Below are positions 14,067 through 24,284 of a stretch of DNA of 28,247 nt, piece after piece. The stretch spans positions 1 to 28,247 of the forward strand of contig JAEZVS010000014.1 of assembly GCA_023443145.1 (NCBI GenBank). Direction: 5' to 3'. Both the position numbers and the translations under genes were made by a program. Positions within the stretch are counted from its first letter, which is position 1, and every line of letters starts with the position of its first letter. Source of the DNA: Bacillota bacterium (lineage in GTDB: Bacteria > Bacillota > Peptococcia > Peptococcales > Peptococcaceae). The notes beneath the pieces were generated by a model. It was not told the origin of the DNA. It worked only from the letters and a program-made list of their open reading frames with translations, and ran no database searches.

Positions 14067-15302
14067 ATGTTAGTTTTAGTAATCAACAGCGGCAGCTCGT
14101 CTCTGAAATTCCAACTCATCAATATGGACACCGAAAAAGTGATTGCCAAAGGCGTGGTGGAACGCATTGGCAGCCAAGGTATGGCCACCTTCACCTATCA
14201 AGCCAAAGGGTTGAAGAAAAAAGAAGAGTTAAGCATCCCCACCCACCGCGACGCCGTCGGTCACGTAACCAACGCACTCTTGTTGGGCAACATGGCCGTG
14301 CTGACAAATTTATCCGATATTGACGCTGTAGGCCACCGTGTGGTGCAAGGCGGTACCACCTTCAACCACGCCACCTGCATCACCAAAGATGTACTGGCAA
14401 AAATCCGTCAGTACAGCAACATTGCACCTTTGCACAATCCTCCTGCTTTGGCGGGTATTTCTGCCTGCCAGGCCCATATGCCCGGTGTGCCGCAAGTGGC
14501 TGTCTTCGACACCGCTTTCCACCACACCATGGATCAGGCCCACTATATGTACGGCATTGCCTATGAAGACTACGAAGAATTCGGCGTACGCCGCTATGGC
14601 GCACACGGCACCAGCCATAAATACGTGGCTCACGAACTGGCCCTGGCCATGGGCAAGCACTTAAACGAAGTGAAACTCATCACCTGCCATTTGGGCAACG
14701 GTGCTTCCATCACCGCTGTGAAAAACGGTCAAGTGGTGACCACCTCCATGGGATTTACACCGCTGGAAGGTTTGATGATGGGCACCCGTACCGGCGACAT
14801 TGACGCTGCTGCCGTGCTCTACATCATGGAAAACAAACACTACGATACCGTCGCCATGGACGACTATCTCAACAAACGTTGCGGATTATTGGGTGTCTCC
14901 GGCATTTCCAACGACTTCCGCGACATTGAAGATGCCATGGATAAAGGCGACAAACGCGCCAAACTGGCTTACGACATGTTCGTGTTGAAAGTGCGCCAGT
15001 ACATCGGCAGCTATGTGGCACTCATGAACGGCGTAGACGGCATTTGCTTCACCGCCGGCATCGGCGAAAACGACGACCGCGTTCGTGCCTCGGTGTGCGA
15101 AAACTTAGATGCTTTGGGCATTAAAATTGACCTTGAGAAAAACGAAGGCTGCCGTGAACAACGGGACATCACCGCTGAAGACGGAAAGGTGAAAGTCTTT
15201 ATCATCCCCACCGACGAAGAATTGGCTATTGCGCGCGAATGCATCGAATCGATGATGCTGCAGCCTTGCGACTGTCTCACCGACGAAGATATGACGCAAT
15301 AA
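14067..15302 (+). CDS. ackA: Acetate kinase
   Basis: The protein converts acetyl phosphate and ADP to acetate and ATP, the energy-yielding last step of acetate fermentation. At 411 residues it is slightly longer than the usual ~400, due to a C-terminal tail ending CDCLTDEDMTQ. Family motifs are all present: N-terminal LVINSGSSSLKFQL, GHRVVQGG, FDTAFH, RRYGAHGTSHKYV, CHLGNGASITAV, MGTRTGDID and FTAGIGEN. The frame is open from a GTG at 14055, but GAGGTG lies nine bases before the ATG at 14067 and the family begins there. There is no pta gene next to it; it has its own promoter and terminator. Confidence 0.98.
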   Translation: MLVLVINSGSSSLKFQLINMDTEKVIAKGVVERIGSQGMATFTYQAKGLKKKEELSIPTHRDAVGHVTNALLLGNMAVLTNLSDIDAVGHRVVQGGTTFNHATCITKDVLAKIRQYSNIAPLHNPPALAGISACQAHMPGVPQVAVFDTAFHHTMDQAHYMYGIAYEDYEEFGVRRYGAHGTSHKYVAHELALAMGKHLNEVKLITCHLGNGASITAVKNGQVVTTSMGFTPLEGLMMGTRTGDIDAAAVLYIMENKHYDTVAMDDYLNKRCGLLGVSGISNDFRDIEDAMDKGDKRAKLAYDMFVLKVRQYIGSYVALMNGVDGICFTAGIGENDDRVRASVCENLDALGIKIDLEKNEGCREQRDITAEDGKVKVFIIPTDEELAIARECIESMMLQPCDCLTDEDMTQ

Positions 15303-15326
15303 GCCTCTTCTTATAGCCGTTTTATT

Positions 15327-15367
15327 ATATCCGCAGGAGACCTATCATTCACCTGCGGATATTTTTT
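15327..15367 (+). terminator. Intrinsic terminator of ackA
   Basis: The 11-bp stem ATATCCGCAGG/CCTGCGGATAT with a 14-nt loop is followed by six T. It lies 25 nt after the ackA stop. Confidence 0.9.
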
Positions 15368-15477
15368 GGCAAAAACAGACCACTTAGATAATACCATCGT
15401 ATGAGGGCCGGAGAAGGTACAAAAACGCCTTCTGCATGTTACGGACAACGAAAAAATGTAAACAGCGCTCATAAAAA

Positions 15478-15505
15478 AGCCGCCTCCCATGGGAGACGGC
15501 TTTTT
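15478..15505. terminator. Bidirectional terminator between ackA and the GNAT gene
   Basis: The near-perfect palindrome AGCCGCCTCCCATGGGAGACGGCT is flanked by six A on the left and five T on the right, so it can end transcripts from both directions. It lies between two convergent genes. The rest of the gap between 15368 and 15633 shows no gene. Confidence 0.75.
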
Positions 15506-15633
15506 CCGCTATTTTATAGAAAGCTTTTCGCATCGTCTTTTTTTCAAACAGTCACAACCAAAACGGTGCCTCTCAAAACGATTGCACGAAAAAGATGGCG
15601 GTCAATCGGCGCCTTTTAGAGCACAGCGAAAGT

Positions 15634-16146
15634 TTAGGCGGTCGTGAGCGCAAAATCTGCGCTCTTGTAGTAAAACTGGCATTTTTCCCGATTGCCCGCA
15701 CGCCAGGCAGCTGATCCTTCCGGCACTTGAGCAATGCCCACATAGCGGCCGTCCAGCTTTTCCAGTGTGCGCCGCGACGGTCCGTTATCTGGATCACAGG
15801 TGATGAGCACTTCCTGCATATCCAAACGATGGGCCAACGCCAACAAAAGCCGCGCCGCATGTTCGGCATAGCCATGGCCGCGAAAGGCGTGAAATACCCG
15901 ATAGCCGATGTGACCGGCCATAAGAATGTCGTTGTTCCAGCCCACGCGCAAATCACAAGTGCCCACCACTTGATGACCTTCCATACGCACCATACTATAG
16001 AAATAGCAAGGCACCCGCCCTACATAGTCGGAGCCGGGACCATAACGACGAAAACGCAAATATAAGGTATCATCCCGAAGGTCTTCATACGGCACATCGG
16101 GAAGGGATGCGGTGCGTGCGCCCAGCCATTGACGCAACATATCCAT
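15634..16146 (-). CDS. GNAT-family N-acetyltransferase
   Basis: The 170-residue protein has the GNAT fold signature: a central strand MAGHIGYRVFHAFRGHGYAEHAARLLL carries the acetyl-CoA-binding loop (FRGHGYA, the R/Q-x-x-G-x-G/A type), followed by LDMQEVLITCDPDNGPSRRTLEKL, typical of the RimJ/Acetyltransf_3 subgroup. The substrate cannot be told. GGAGGGG lies five bases before the ATG. It is the only leftward gene between 12.3 and 19.8 kb and has its own promoter, so it is a single-gene unit. Confidence 0.88.
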   Translation of the reverse strand: MDMLRQWLGARTASLPDVPYEDLRDDTLYLRFRRYGPGSDYVGRVPCYFYSMVRMEGHQVVGTCDLRVGWNNDILMAGHIGYRVFHAFRGHGYAEHAARLLLALAHRLDMQEVLITCDPDNGPSRRTLEKLDGRYVGIAQVPEGSAAWRAGNREKCQFYYKSADFALTTA

Positions 16147-16169
16147 GAAAACCCCTCCTCACGTCCTTA

Positions 16170-16198
16170 AGCATAAGCCTCGGCTCACCAATTGTCAA
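16170..16198 (-). promoter_or_regulatory. Promoter of the GNAT gene
   Basis: On the minus strand a perfect TTGACA (16193-16198), 17 bp and TATGCT (16170-16175), about 24 bp before the ATG. Confidence 0.6.
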
Positions 16199-16352
16199 TA
16201 TCTCACCGTCACATTGGGTATGAAGTAGATAATATCAAAACAAAGATAAAGATGAGCCCGCCATAGCCATTGGGGTCGCTTATTAAAACGCCGTCCTATC
16301 ATCGGCGATGGTGCGGCCGTATACCGCAATACACACGAAGGGGAGAAAGATA

Positions 16353-17381
16353 ATGATTCAAAGCAAAATTGAACATGGCTGCGGCCACATTACGTTGGAC
16401 CGCCCCGATAAATTAAATGCACTGTCCCTAAAAATGGTGCAGGACATCCAACAAATTATTGACAAGTGGCGCCATGATCCATCGGTTCATTGGGTGCTGC
16501 TCACCGGCGCAGGCAAAAATTTTTGCGCCGGCGGTGACGTCATCGAGCTGTACAACATGGCCAAAGATGCGCCTCAACGCGCATTGGATTTTTACCGTCA
16601 GGAATTCGACCTGGATTTGGCCCTCCACCGTTATGAAAAACCTTTGGTGGTGCATTATAAGGGCATCAGCTTCGGCGGCGGCGTGGGATTGGGCTGCGGC
16701 GCCGACATCATCGTCGCTGACGAAACCACCCGCTGGGCCATGCCCGAATGCCGCCTGGGCATTATTCCGGACGTAGGGGTGGGCTACTTTTTCTCCGGGC
16801 TGCCTCGTCCGGAAGCTTTGGTCGCTTCCCTCACCGGCGCCGAAATGGCCGGCAGCGATCTGGTGCGTCACAAATTGGCCACCCACTACATTCACGCTGC
16901 TGAATGGGACGACATCCTCACCGAATGGCGCAGACTGGATACCGAAGGCCTATCTTACGACGCCATTGTTCACGAACTGACTGCAGTGGTGGCGCGCCAT
17001 CAAGCGCCCTTACAAGAGCGCACCGCCTTTACTCAAAAGATGGCCGCCCTCGGCGATCATTTTAATCAAGACCATTTGGAAGACATTTTGGTGTCATTGG
17101 CGGCCGCTACCGGAGAAGAGACTCAAGCTGCCCTTAAAAATCTGCGCAACGCCTGCCCTTGGTCACTGGGGGTCACCTTCCTAAAATACGAGGCCGGCAA
17201 AGATTGGTCACGTGCCGACACCTTAGCCCAAGACCTCAAGCTTTTACGCTATGCTTGGGAAAGCGGAAATGCCCAGGAAGGATCGCGTGTGACCATGATC
17301 GATAAAAAAAGCACTCCCCAATTTACACCTGAAAAAGTAGAAGATTTGGATTGGGCCCTGATTCGCGCCCAACTCAGTTGA
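16353..17381 (+). CDS. Enoyl-CoA hydratase/isomerase family, 3-hydroxyisobutyryl-CoA-hydrolase-like
   Basis: The 342-residue protein is a crotonase-fold enzyme. The oxyanion-hole segments are seen in LTGAGKNFCAGGDV and in HYKGISFGGGVGLGCGADI, and AMPECRLGIIPDVGVGYFFS is the region carrying the catalytic Glu/Asp in the hydrolase subgroup. Length and the PDVG-GYF pattern favour the 3-hydroxyisobutyryl-CoA hydrolase (ECH_2) group over plain hydratases, suggesting valine or acyl-CoA breakdown. GGGGAG precedes the ATG at 16353; an upstream open extension to 16308 lacks similarity. It stands alone with its own terminator; no other catabolic gene is adjacent. Confidence 0.85.
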   Translation: MIQSKIEHGCGHITLDRPDKLNALSLKMVQDIQQIIDKWRHDPSVHWVLLTGAGKNFCAGGDVIELYNMAKDAPQRALDFYRQEFDLDLALHRYEKPLVVHYKGISFGGGVGLGCGADIIVADETTRWAMPECRLGIIPDVGVGYFFSGLPRPEALVASLTGAEMAGSDLVRHKLATHYIHAAEWDDILTEWRRLDTEGLSYDAIVHELTAVVARHQAPLQERTAFTQKMAALGDHFNQDHLEDILVSLAAATGEETQAALKNLRNACPWSLGVTFLKYEAGKDWSRADTLAQDLKLLRYAWESGNAQEGSRVTMIDKKSTPQFTPEKVEDLDWALIRAQLS

Positions 17382-17406
17382 TTATTGTAAAACCGCTCTC
17401 CCGCAC

Positions 17407-17435
17407 GGCGCCCCGATACCCGGGGCGTCTTTTTT
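17407..17435 (+). terminator. Intrinsic terminator of the crotonase-family gene
   Basis: The stem CGCCCC/GGGGCG (17409-17414 with 17422-17427) with a 7-nt loop is followed by TCTTTTTT. It lies about 25 nt after the stop codon. Confidence 0.85.
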
Positions 17436-17662
17436 ATAGAAAAGGCACGTTTCCTTTAAAGCTCAGAGGAAATAAGCAGGCCGCCATTTTTTGCTTGCCA
17501 TCACTAAAAAACGACGCAGATGACGGACATGCGTTTTTCCTGTGGAAATTTTCAAAAAAAGACTTTATAAAGCCGCCGCGCTGATGTACTATGGTAAGTA
17601 TAAAACCTGTTCATCGATTGCAGAACGCAATCCATAACAGAGTACGGAAAGGAGTTTCTCGT

Positions 17663-19726
17663 ATGAAAGTTTATTCCACAGAGAAGGTGCGCAATCTGGC
17701 GCTGGTTGGTCACAGCGGCAGCGGTAAAACCAATCTTACAGAAGCGCTCTTGTTCCAATCAGGCGCCACCAAAAAAATCGGTCACGTGGCCGAAAAAAAC
17801 ACCGTGTCCGACTTTTCCAAAGCAGAAATGGAGCGGGGTTCCTCCATCGGCGTGAGCGTCATCCCCATTGAATGGCGCGACACCAAGGTGAACATCATCG
17901 ATACCCCGGGGCATATGGACTTTATCGGTGAGGCCTACAGCGCCCTGCGTGCCAGTGAATCGGTGCTGATGGTGATTGATGCCACCAGCGGCGTGCAGGC
18001 AGGCACCGAACGCATGTGGAAGTATACCGAAAAAATCGGTCTGCCCCGCATCATCTTCATCAATAAAATTGACGACGAAAACGTCAATTTCCGCAACCTG
18101 ATGGAAGAACTGGAAACCACTTTAGGTAAAAAGGTTATTCCGTTTTCAGTGCCTATCGGCGAAGGCGCCAACTTTGTGGGTGTGACCGACGTCATTTATC
18201 AAAAAGGCTTCACTTATGACAACGGCACCCCTTCAGAAACGCCGTTGAACCACGATCAGCTTAAAGCCACCGAGCGTATGTATGAAGAAATTGCCGAAGT
18301 GGTGGCCGAATCTGACGAAGTGCTCATGGACAAATACTTCGCCGGCGAAAAATTCACCCGAGAAGATCTCTTGCGCGGCGTCACCTCAGCCCTTTTAGAA
18401 GGGGATGCGGTCCCGCTTTTGGTCGGATCTGCCGAAAAAGGCATCGGCATCGACATTCTGCTCAACATGATTGTCAACTATATGCCTGCCCCCAACGATG
18501 AACGGGCCAACATCGGTTTCCGCTATGAAAGCGGAGAAAAACGCAGCGTCAGTGTCAACGAGCCTTTTGCCGCTGTGGTCTTTAAAACGGTGGTCGATCC
18601 CTTTATCGGCAAAATCAGTATTTTCAAGGTCATCTCCGGAAAAATGACCAAAGAAACAGCCCTCTACAACGCCAGCCGCGATGTCAGTGAAAAATCCGGG
18701 CAAATCTATGTGTTGCGCGGCAAAAATCAAATGGACGTCACCGAGCTTCAAGCCGGCGACATCGGCTGTGTGACAAAGCTTTCGGAAACCGAAACAGGCG
18801 ACACCCTTTGCGACAAGGCCCATCCGGTGACCTTTAAACGGGTGAACTACCCGTCACCGCTCATTAAATACGCCATTGAAGCCAAGTCTAAAAACGACGA
18901 AGACAAATTGGCCACCGCGCTCAATCGTTTGCGCGAAGAGTTTCCCAGCTTCACCTGGTACCGCAACCCTGAAACCAATCAGCTCACCATCGGCGGCATG
19001 GGCGATGCACAGCTGGATATGATTCTCTTCCGCTTGGCCGACAGTTTCGGCGTTGCAGTGGAAAAAGTGCCCTTCATCATTCCTTATAAAGAAACCATTC
19101 GCGGCACCGCCAGCGTACAGGGGAAACACAAAAAACAATCCGGCGGTGCCGGTCAATACGGCGACGTGTGGATTCGCTTTGAGCCCACCGATGAAGAATT
19201 TGTCTTTGACGAAGAAATCTTCGGCGGTGCGGTGCCCAAAAACTTCTTCCCTGCTGTTGAAAAAGGTCTGCAAGACGCCATGGCCCACGGTCCTCTGGCC
19301 GGATATCCCATGCGCGGTGTGAAAGCCACCCTTTACGACGGCTCCTACCACGATGTGGACTCCAGTGAAATTGCCTTTAAACTGGCTGCTGCACTGGCTT
19401 TCCGTAAAGGGACGCAGGAAGCGAAGCCGGTGCTCCTGGAACCGATTATGAAAGTGGAAGTGGCCATTCCCGAAGCCTTCTTAGGCGATGTAATGGGAGA
19501 TATGAGCAAACGCCGCGGCCGCATCCTGGGCATGGATCAGGAAGCGGACGGCACCCAGCTTTTAATTGCCGAAGCGCCGGAAGCGGAAATGGACGGTTAC
19601 CTCATCGACTTGCGCGCCATGACCCGTGGCCGCGGCACCTTTACCATGGATTTTGTCCGTTATGAAGACGTGCCTGCTTCTCAACAGGAAGCCATCATTG
19701 CCGCCGCTAAAAAAGATGACGAATAA
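17663..19726 (+). CDS. EF-G-like translational GTPase (second EF-G paralogue)
   Basis: The 687-residue protein has the EF-G domain order. The N-terminal GTPase domain has G1 GHSGSGKT, G3 DTPGHMDF, G4 NKID and G5 GSAEKG; domain II (KTVVDPFIGKISIFKVISG), III, IV (GGAGQYGDVWIRFEP) and V (LEPIMKVEVAIPEAFLGDVMGDMSKRRGRILGM) follow. The G1 sequence differs from the AH(V/I)DAGKT of true EF-G, marking the EF-G-like group found beside canonical fusA in many Bacillota; its role may be in ribosome recycling, rescue or stress. The frame is open from 17591, but AAAGGAG lies eight bases before the ATG at 17663. No rpsL/rpsG/tufA neighbours are present, which also argues against being the main fusA. Confidence 0.93.
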   Translation: MKVYSTEKVRNLALVGHSGSGKTNLTEALLFQSGATKKIGHVAEKNTVSDFSKAEMERGSSIGVSVIPIEWRDTKVNIIDTPGHMDFIGEAYSALRASESVLMVIDATSGVQAGTERMWKYTEKIGLPRIIFINKIDDENVNFRNLMEELETTLGKKVIPFSVPIGEGANFVGVTDVIYQKGFTYDNGTPSETPLNHDQLKATERMYEEIAEVVAESDEVLMDKYFAGEKFTREDLLRGVTSALLEGDAVPLLVGSAEKGIGIDILLNMIVNYMPAPNDERANIGFRYESGEKRSVSVNEPFAAVVFKTVVDPFIGKISIFKVISGKMTKETALYNASRDVSEKSGQIYVLRGKNQMDVTELQAGDIGCVTKLSETETGDTLCDKAHPVTFKRVNYPSPLIKYAIEAKSKNDEDKLATALNRLREEFPSFTWYRNPETNQLTIGGMGDAQLDMILFRLADSFGVAVEKVPFIIPYKETIRGTASVQGKHKKQSGGAGQYGDVWIRFEPTDEEFVFDEEIFGGAVPKNFFPAVEKGLQDAMAHGPLAGYPMRGVKATLYDGSYHDVDSSEIAFKLAAALAFRKGTQEAKPVLLEPIMKVEVAIPEAFLGDVMGDMSKRRGRILGMDQEADGTQLLIAEAPEAEMDGYLIDLRAMTRGRGTFTMDFVRYEDVPASQQEAIIAAAKKDDE

Positions 19727-19733
19727 ACAGAAA

Positions 19734-19774
19734 AGAGAGTGCACCGAACGTCAACCCCGGTGCACTCTCTTTTT
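19734..19774 (+). terminator. Strong terminator after the EF-G-like gene
   Basis: A 13-bp stem (AGAGAGTGCACCG with CGGTGCACTCTCT) and an 11-nt loop are followed by TTTTAATTT. It starts 7 nt after the stop codon. On the other strand a short T-run also exists, so it may serve the convergent SLH gene too. Confidence 0.9.
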
Positions 19775-19832
19775 AATTTAAGAAAAATACGGCTTTTACA
19801 CTATTTTGGACGCAAAGTTTCTAAAAATCCCC

Positions 19833-21137
19833 TTATTTTCGTTTGGCCGCCAGCAAATCCCCATACGCCCAGTGGCTGACTGCAATGTCCCGCCAGGGAT
19901 TGGCCCCGTTCTTTACAGCCGGAGAGATGCCGAAAGCACGGTTTATCATGGCCGCCGCTTCGGCACGGCTGACTTTTTTATCCGGGCAGATGGTGCCGTC
20001 AGGATAACCGGTGATGATTTTCATCTCTTCCGCCACCGCCAAGGCACTTTCCGCCCAATGACCGGACACATCCCGGCCAAGATGCCGCCCTGCAGGCACC
20101 GCCACTTGTTTTACCCGGAGCAAGGTTACGGCCAGTTCCGCTCGAGTAACCGGCTGATTTTCACCAAAACTGCCGTCCGGATAGCCTTTCATATAACCGG
20201 CCTGCTGTACCGAAGCAATGTCCACCGCTGCCCAGTGATTGTAACGGCCCATGGCAGGCTTCAAGATGAGCAAGCGATTGATGACCGCAGCCAACTCACC
20301 TCGTGTCAAAAGGGCATCGGGATGCATGCCGCCGTCCGGGAAGCCGGAAAGATAACCTTTATCGCTATGAATCATCGGCTCTGACGTCAGCGTGGTATCT
20401 ATCACGACGGTGTAGGGGCTGCCTGCAGGTGTGATTTTGGTGCGGTAAATGTTGCCGATGTTTTGATCCGTAAAAACCACCGTGGCCTGTCCCTGTTGCA
20501 CATCGCTCTGTTGCAGCGTGCGGCTCTCCGGCCGAATACCCGCCTTGCTCCAGCTGTCCGCTCCATTGCCCGCCAAGAGTTCCACAAAGTCCCCAACCGC
20601 GGCGTTTTTGGTCATTTCCACGTAGATTTTTTTCTGCGCTTCATCCGTACGCAGCCGGATGGCGCGTTCCGGAACCGACGAAGCATTCGACGGCGGTAGA
20701 GGTGATGGCGGCAAGGGGGCGCCCACCGTCACATCCGCTCCGGCCACTTCAAAATATCCGTCCACAGCGGCATCGTAGGCAAAAACAGACACCCGATACA
20801 CGTCCCCCGGCGCAAAGAGAGCGCCATCGTCTCGCGACACCGTCCATTGCACCAGCTTGCCGTTTACATGGGTCGCCTCACGCTGACCGACAGGCATTTT
20901 AAAGCCCTGGGCAAGATGATAGAGCACCAGTCTGTCGGAAGGCCGCACATTTTCAGCCACCACCGTCATTTCTCGGGCTCCGGCACGCACCTCCGCACGC
21001 ACCGTTCGCTCACCGGAAGGCGCCGCCTGAACGCCCGCCGCATCTGAATTCGGCTGTGCCCACGCCGTGGCCGGCAGGGCAGCCAAAAAAAAGATCAGGA
21101 CCATGCACACCATTTGTTTTCTACGCTCACTTCTCAT
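19833..21137 (-). CDS. S-layer-homology (SLH) domain surface protein
   Basis: The 434-residue protein has a signal peptide (RRKQMVCMVLIFFLAALPATAWA, cut near residue 27/28). The N-terminal two thirds contain beta-rich segments and a proline-rich linker (PLPPSPLPPS) and match no family I know. The last ~170 residues are three SLH repeats, each with the G-Y-x-x-G-(F/Y)-P-D-G and T-R-x-E-(L/A) pattern (GYLSGFPDGG..LTRGELA, GYMKGYPDGS..VTRAELA, ITGYPDGTI..VSRAEAA), which attach proteins to secondary cell-wall polymers. An ATG at 21152 lies inside the GGAGGAG ribosome site; the ATG at 21137 is preferred. It lies downstream of ilvD but behind a terminator and its own promoter. Confidence 0.9.
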   Translation of the reverse strand: MRSERRKQMVCMVLIFFLAALPATAWAQPNSDAAGVQAAPSGERTVRAEVRAGAREMTVVAENVRPSDRLVLYHLAQGFKMPVGQREATHVNGKLVQWTVSRDDGALFAPGDVYRVSVFAYDAAVDGYFEVAGADVTVGAPLPPSPLPPSNASSVPERAIRLRTDEAQKKIYVEMTKNAAVGDFVELLAGNGADSWSKAGIRPESRTLQQSDVQQGQATVVFTDQNIGNIYRTKITPAGSPYTVVIDTTLTSEPMIHSDKGYLSGFPDGGMHPDALLTRGELAAVINRLLILKPAMGRYNHWAAVDIASVQQAGYMKGYPDGSFGENQPVTRAELAVTLLRVKQVAVPAGRHLGRDVSGHWAESALAVAEEMKIITGYPDGTICPDKKVSRAEAAAMINRAFGISPAVKNGANPWRDIAVSHWAYGDLLAAKRK

Positions 21138-21230
21138 CTTTATCTCCTCCATCGGTCATCGCACATCGTTTGCTGCCATGTCCAAACCCATTCAACCGTA
21201 GACCCCGATCGCATATCTATTCTTGCTGTT

Positions 21231-21259
21231 ATTATATCATCGAAACAGACACCCAACAA
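21231..21259 (-). promoter_or_regulatory. Promoter of the SLH-protein gene
   Basis: On the minus strand a perfect TATAAT (21231-21236) lies 17 bp from TTGTTG (21254-21259), about 95 bp before the start codon. The long leader shows no clear structure. Confidence 0.5.
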
Positions 21260-21360
21260 CGGCCCTTCTTCCCCTGGGAAATCTACAGTATGGGCATCCT
21301 CCGATGATGTGGCCGCCGGCGCCTTTTTACATATTGAAAATCCACCATTTTTGTAAATAT

Positions 21361-21412
21361 AAAAAGCCATCTGTTCCTCTCTTTTAGAAAAACAAAAGAG
21401 GACACAGATGGC
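21361..21412 (-). terminator. Intrinsic terminator of the ilv operon
   Basis: On the minus strand GCCATCTGT/ACAGATGGC (outer arms) plus an inner TCCTCTTTT/AAAAGAGAGGA region form a long hairpin followed by five T. It lies about 28 nt after the ilvD stop. Confidence 0.88.
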
Positions 21413-21439
21413 CATATGATGATCGTCTGCAGGGCCGTT

Positions 21440-23107
21440 TTAAGATAACGTGGCCCCTTTATGGGCACCACCCACCAAACGGGCATAGCGAGCCAGCCAG
21501 CCGGTGAGGGCAGCACGCGGAGGCGGCGTAAAGGCAGCACAGCGGCAAGCCAAGGTGTCTGCATCGACCGCCAGATGGATGCGTGCAGCAGGAATGTCGA
21601 TGTCAATCACATCCCCTTCCTGCACCAGAGCGATGGTGCCGCCCTGTGCCGCTTCAGGGCTCACATGACCGATGGACGCACCGCGCGAAGCGCCGGAAAA
21701 GCGACCGTCGGTGATGAGGGCCACACTTTTATCCAGCCCCATGCCGGCCAAGGCACTGGTGGGGTTCAACATTTCGCGCATGCCGGGTCCGCCCGCTGGG
21801 CCTTCGTAACGAATCACCACCACATCTCCCGGTTGAATGCGCCCTTCATAAATGGCCCGAATGGCGGCATCTTCTCCGTCAAACACGCGGGCGGGGCCGC
21901 TGTGGGTGAGCATTTCAGGCGCCACCGCGCTCCGTTTCACCACGCAACCGTTTTCAGCAAGGTTACCAAATAAAATGGCCAATCCGCCGCTAGGGCTGTA
22001 GGCATTTTCGACGGTGCGCAAAACATCGGGATTGCGGTTGACGGCACCGGCCACCTGCTCAGACAAGGTTTTGCCGCTCACCATTGGCCGCTCTCCATGC
22101 AGCAAACCGGCATCCAAAAGCTGTTTCATCAAAGCCTGTACCCCGCCGGCCTCATCCAATTCTTCAATATGATGGGGGCCCGCCGGTGCCAAGTGGCATA
22201 GATTGGGCACCTGCGCACTCACGCGGTTAAAATCTTCTAAACGCAGGGGCACCCCGGTTTCGGTGGCAATGGCCAACAAGTGCAGCACACTGTTGGACGA
22301 ACACCCCAAAGCCATGTCGCAGGCCAAAGCGTCCATCAACGCCGCTTCGCTCACAATTTGGCGTGCGGTGATGTTTTGTTCTATCAACTGCATGATTTGC
22401 ATGCCCGCCTTTTTGGCCAAGCGATTGCGCGCCGCGTAGACGGCGGGAATGGTGCCGTTGCCCGGAAGAGCCAAGCCCAGAGCTTCTGCCAGGCAGTTCA
22501 TAGAATTGGCGGTGTACATACCGGCGCAAGACCCGCAACCCGGACAGGTGCTCTGAGCACGACTCTCCAGTTCTTCTTCAGTTATGAGGCCCGCCTTTTG
22601 AGCGCCTACAGCCTCGAACATAGCGGACAGGCTCACACTTTGATCCCGGAAGCGGCCGGCCAGCATGGGCCCTCCGGATACAACAATGGCAGGCACATCC
22701 ATGCGCACGGCGGCCATGATCATTCCGGGCACAATTTTATCACAGTTGGGCACCAGAACCAGGCCGTCAAACGCATGGGCCATGGCCATGGTTTCCACAG
22801 AATCGGCAATTAATTCGCGACTGGGCAAGGAATAACGCATGCCCACGTGCCCCATGGTGATGCCATCGCATACGCCGATGGCCGGCACCAAAATGGGGGT
22901 GCCTCCGGCAATGCGCACGCCGTCCATCACCTGTTGGGCCAATTTATCCAAATGCTGGTGGCCGGGTACAATCTCGCTGTAAGCACTAACCACGCCCACC
23001 AATGGGCGATTCAACTCTTCTTCAGTATATCCCAGAGCATAAAACAAACTGCGGTTGGGTGCCCGCTCCGGGCCCTTGAGCACCCGATTGCTGGTGCGTT
23101 CCTCCAT
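21440..23107 (-). CDS. ilvD: Dihydroxy-acid dehydratase
   Basis: The enzyme dehydrates 2,3-dihydroxyisovalerate and 2,3-dihydroxy-3-methylvalerate to the 2-keto acids of valine and isoleucine, using an Fe-S cluster. At 555 residues it is of normal length. Motifs: [38 protein letters not shown] (Cys122), [19 protein letters not shown] (Cys188, 191, 194) and [10 protein letters not shown] near the C-terminus. An open extension runs to 23131, but AAGGAG lies seven bases before the ATG at 23107. It is last in the ilvB-ilvN-ilvC-ilvD operon, 62 bp after ilvC. Confidence 0.97.
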   Translation of the reverse strand: MEERTSNRVLKGPERAPNRSLFYALGYTEEELNRPLVGVVSAYSEIVPGHQHLDKLAQQVMDGVRIAGGTPILVPAIGVCDGITMGHVGMRYSLPSRELIADSVETMAMAHAFDGLVLVPNCDKIVPGMIMAAVRMDVPAIVVSGGPMLAGRFRDQSVSLSAMFEAVGAQKAGLITEEELESRAQSTCPGCGSCAGMYTANSMNCLAEALGLALPGNGTIPAVYAARNRLAKKAGMQIMQLIEQNITARQIVSEAALMDALACDMALGCSSNSVLHLLAIATETGVPLRLEDFNRVSAQVPNLCHLAPAGPHHIEELDEAGGVQALMKQLLDAGLLHGERPMVSGKTLSEQVAGAVNRNPDVLRTVENAYSPSGGLAILFGNLAENGCVVKRSAVAPEMLTHSGPARVFDGEDAAIRAIYEGRIQPGDVVVIRYEGPAGGPGMREMLNPTSALAGMGLDKSVALITDGRFSGASRGASIGHVSPEAAQGGTIALVQEGDVIDIDIPAARIHLAVDADTLACRCAAFTPPPRAALTGWLARYARLVGGAHKGATLS

Positions 23108-23123
23108 TGAATGACTCCTTCTC

Positions 23124-23147
23124 AAAAACAAGGCGTCCCAGGACGTC
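23124..23147 (-). terminator. Weak attenuator-like hairpin between ilvC and ilvD
   Basis: On the minus strand GACGTC/GACGCC (one A-C mismatch, 4-nt loop) is followed by TTGTTTTT, then the ilvD ribosome site. It could cause partial termination or mark a processing site lowering ilvD expression. The stem is short. Confidence 0.3.
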
Positions 23148-23169
23148 TCGGTGTCGGCGTTCTCGGCTA

Positions 23170-24192
<1,023 letters not shown>

Positions 24193-24198
24193 TTATGC

Positions 24199-24220
24199 CG
24201 CAATACAGATTTGCATTGCG
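24199..24220 (-). other. Intercistronic hairpin before ilvC
   Basis: CGCAAT (24199-24204) and ATTGCG (24215-24220) form a 6-bp stem with a 10-nt loop in the 113-bp ilvN-ilvC gap. No T-run follows on the coding strand, so it is not a terminator; an mRNA stability or processing element is possible. Confidence 0.3.
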
Positions 24221-24284
24221 AAGAAAATATCGTTCATCGCGCACTGTGCGGCACATTCGGCCGTACAACGCGCCGGGCAAAGCA

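Noticed and set aside
14338..14664. Plus-strand frame inside ackA in another phase
   Set aside because: Fully overlaps acetate kinase, whose motifs cover the region; low-complexity Pro/Thr/Trp-rich translation.
15401..15619. 72-codon plus-strand frame after ackA
   Set aside because: It reads through the bidirectional terminator and has no ribosome site.
21140..21370. 75-codon leftward frame ending just before the SLH gene
   Set aside because: AGAGGA precedes its ATG and its stop abuts the SLH ribosome site, which looks like an operon. However, the ATG lies in the ilv terminator stem, the SLH promoter TATAAT lies inside the frame, and the peptide shows no protein-like pattern.
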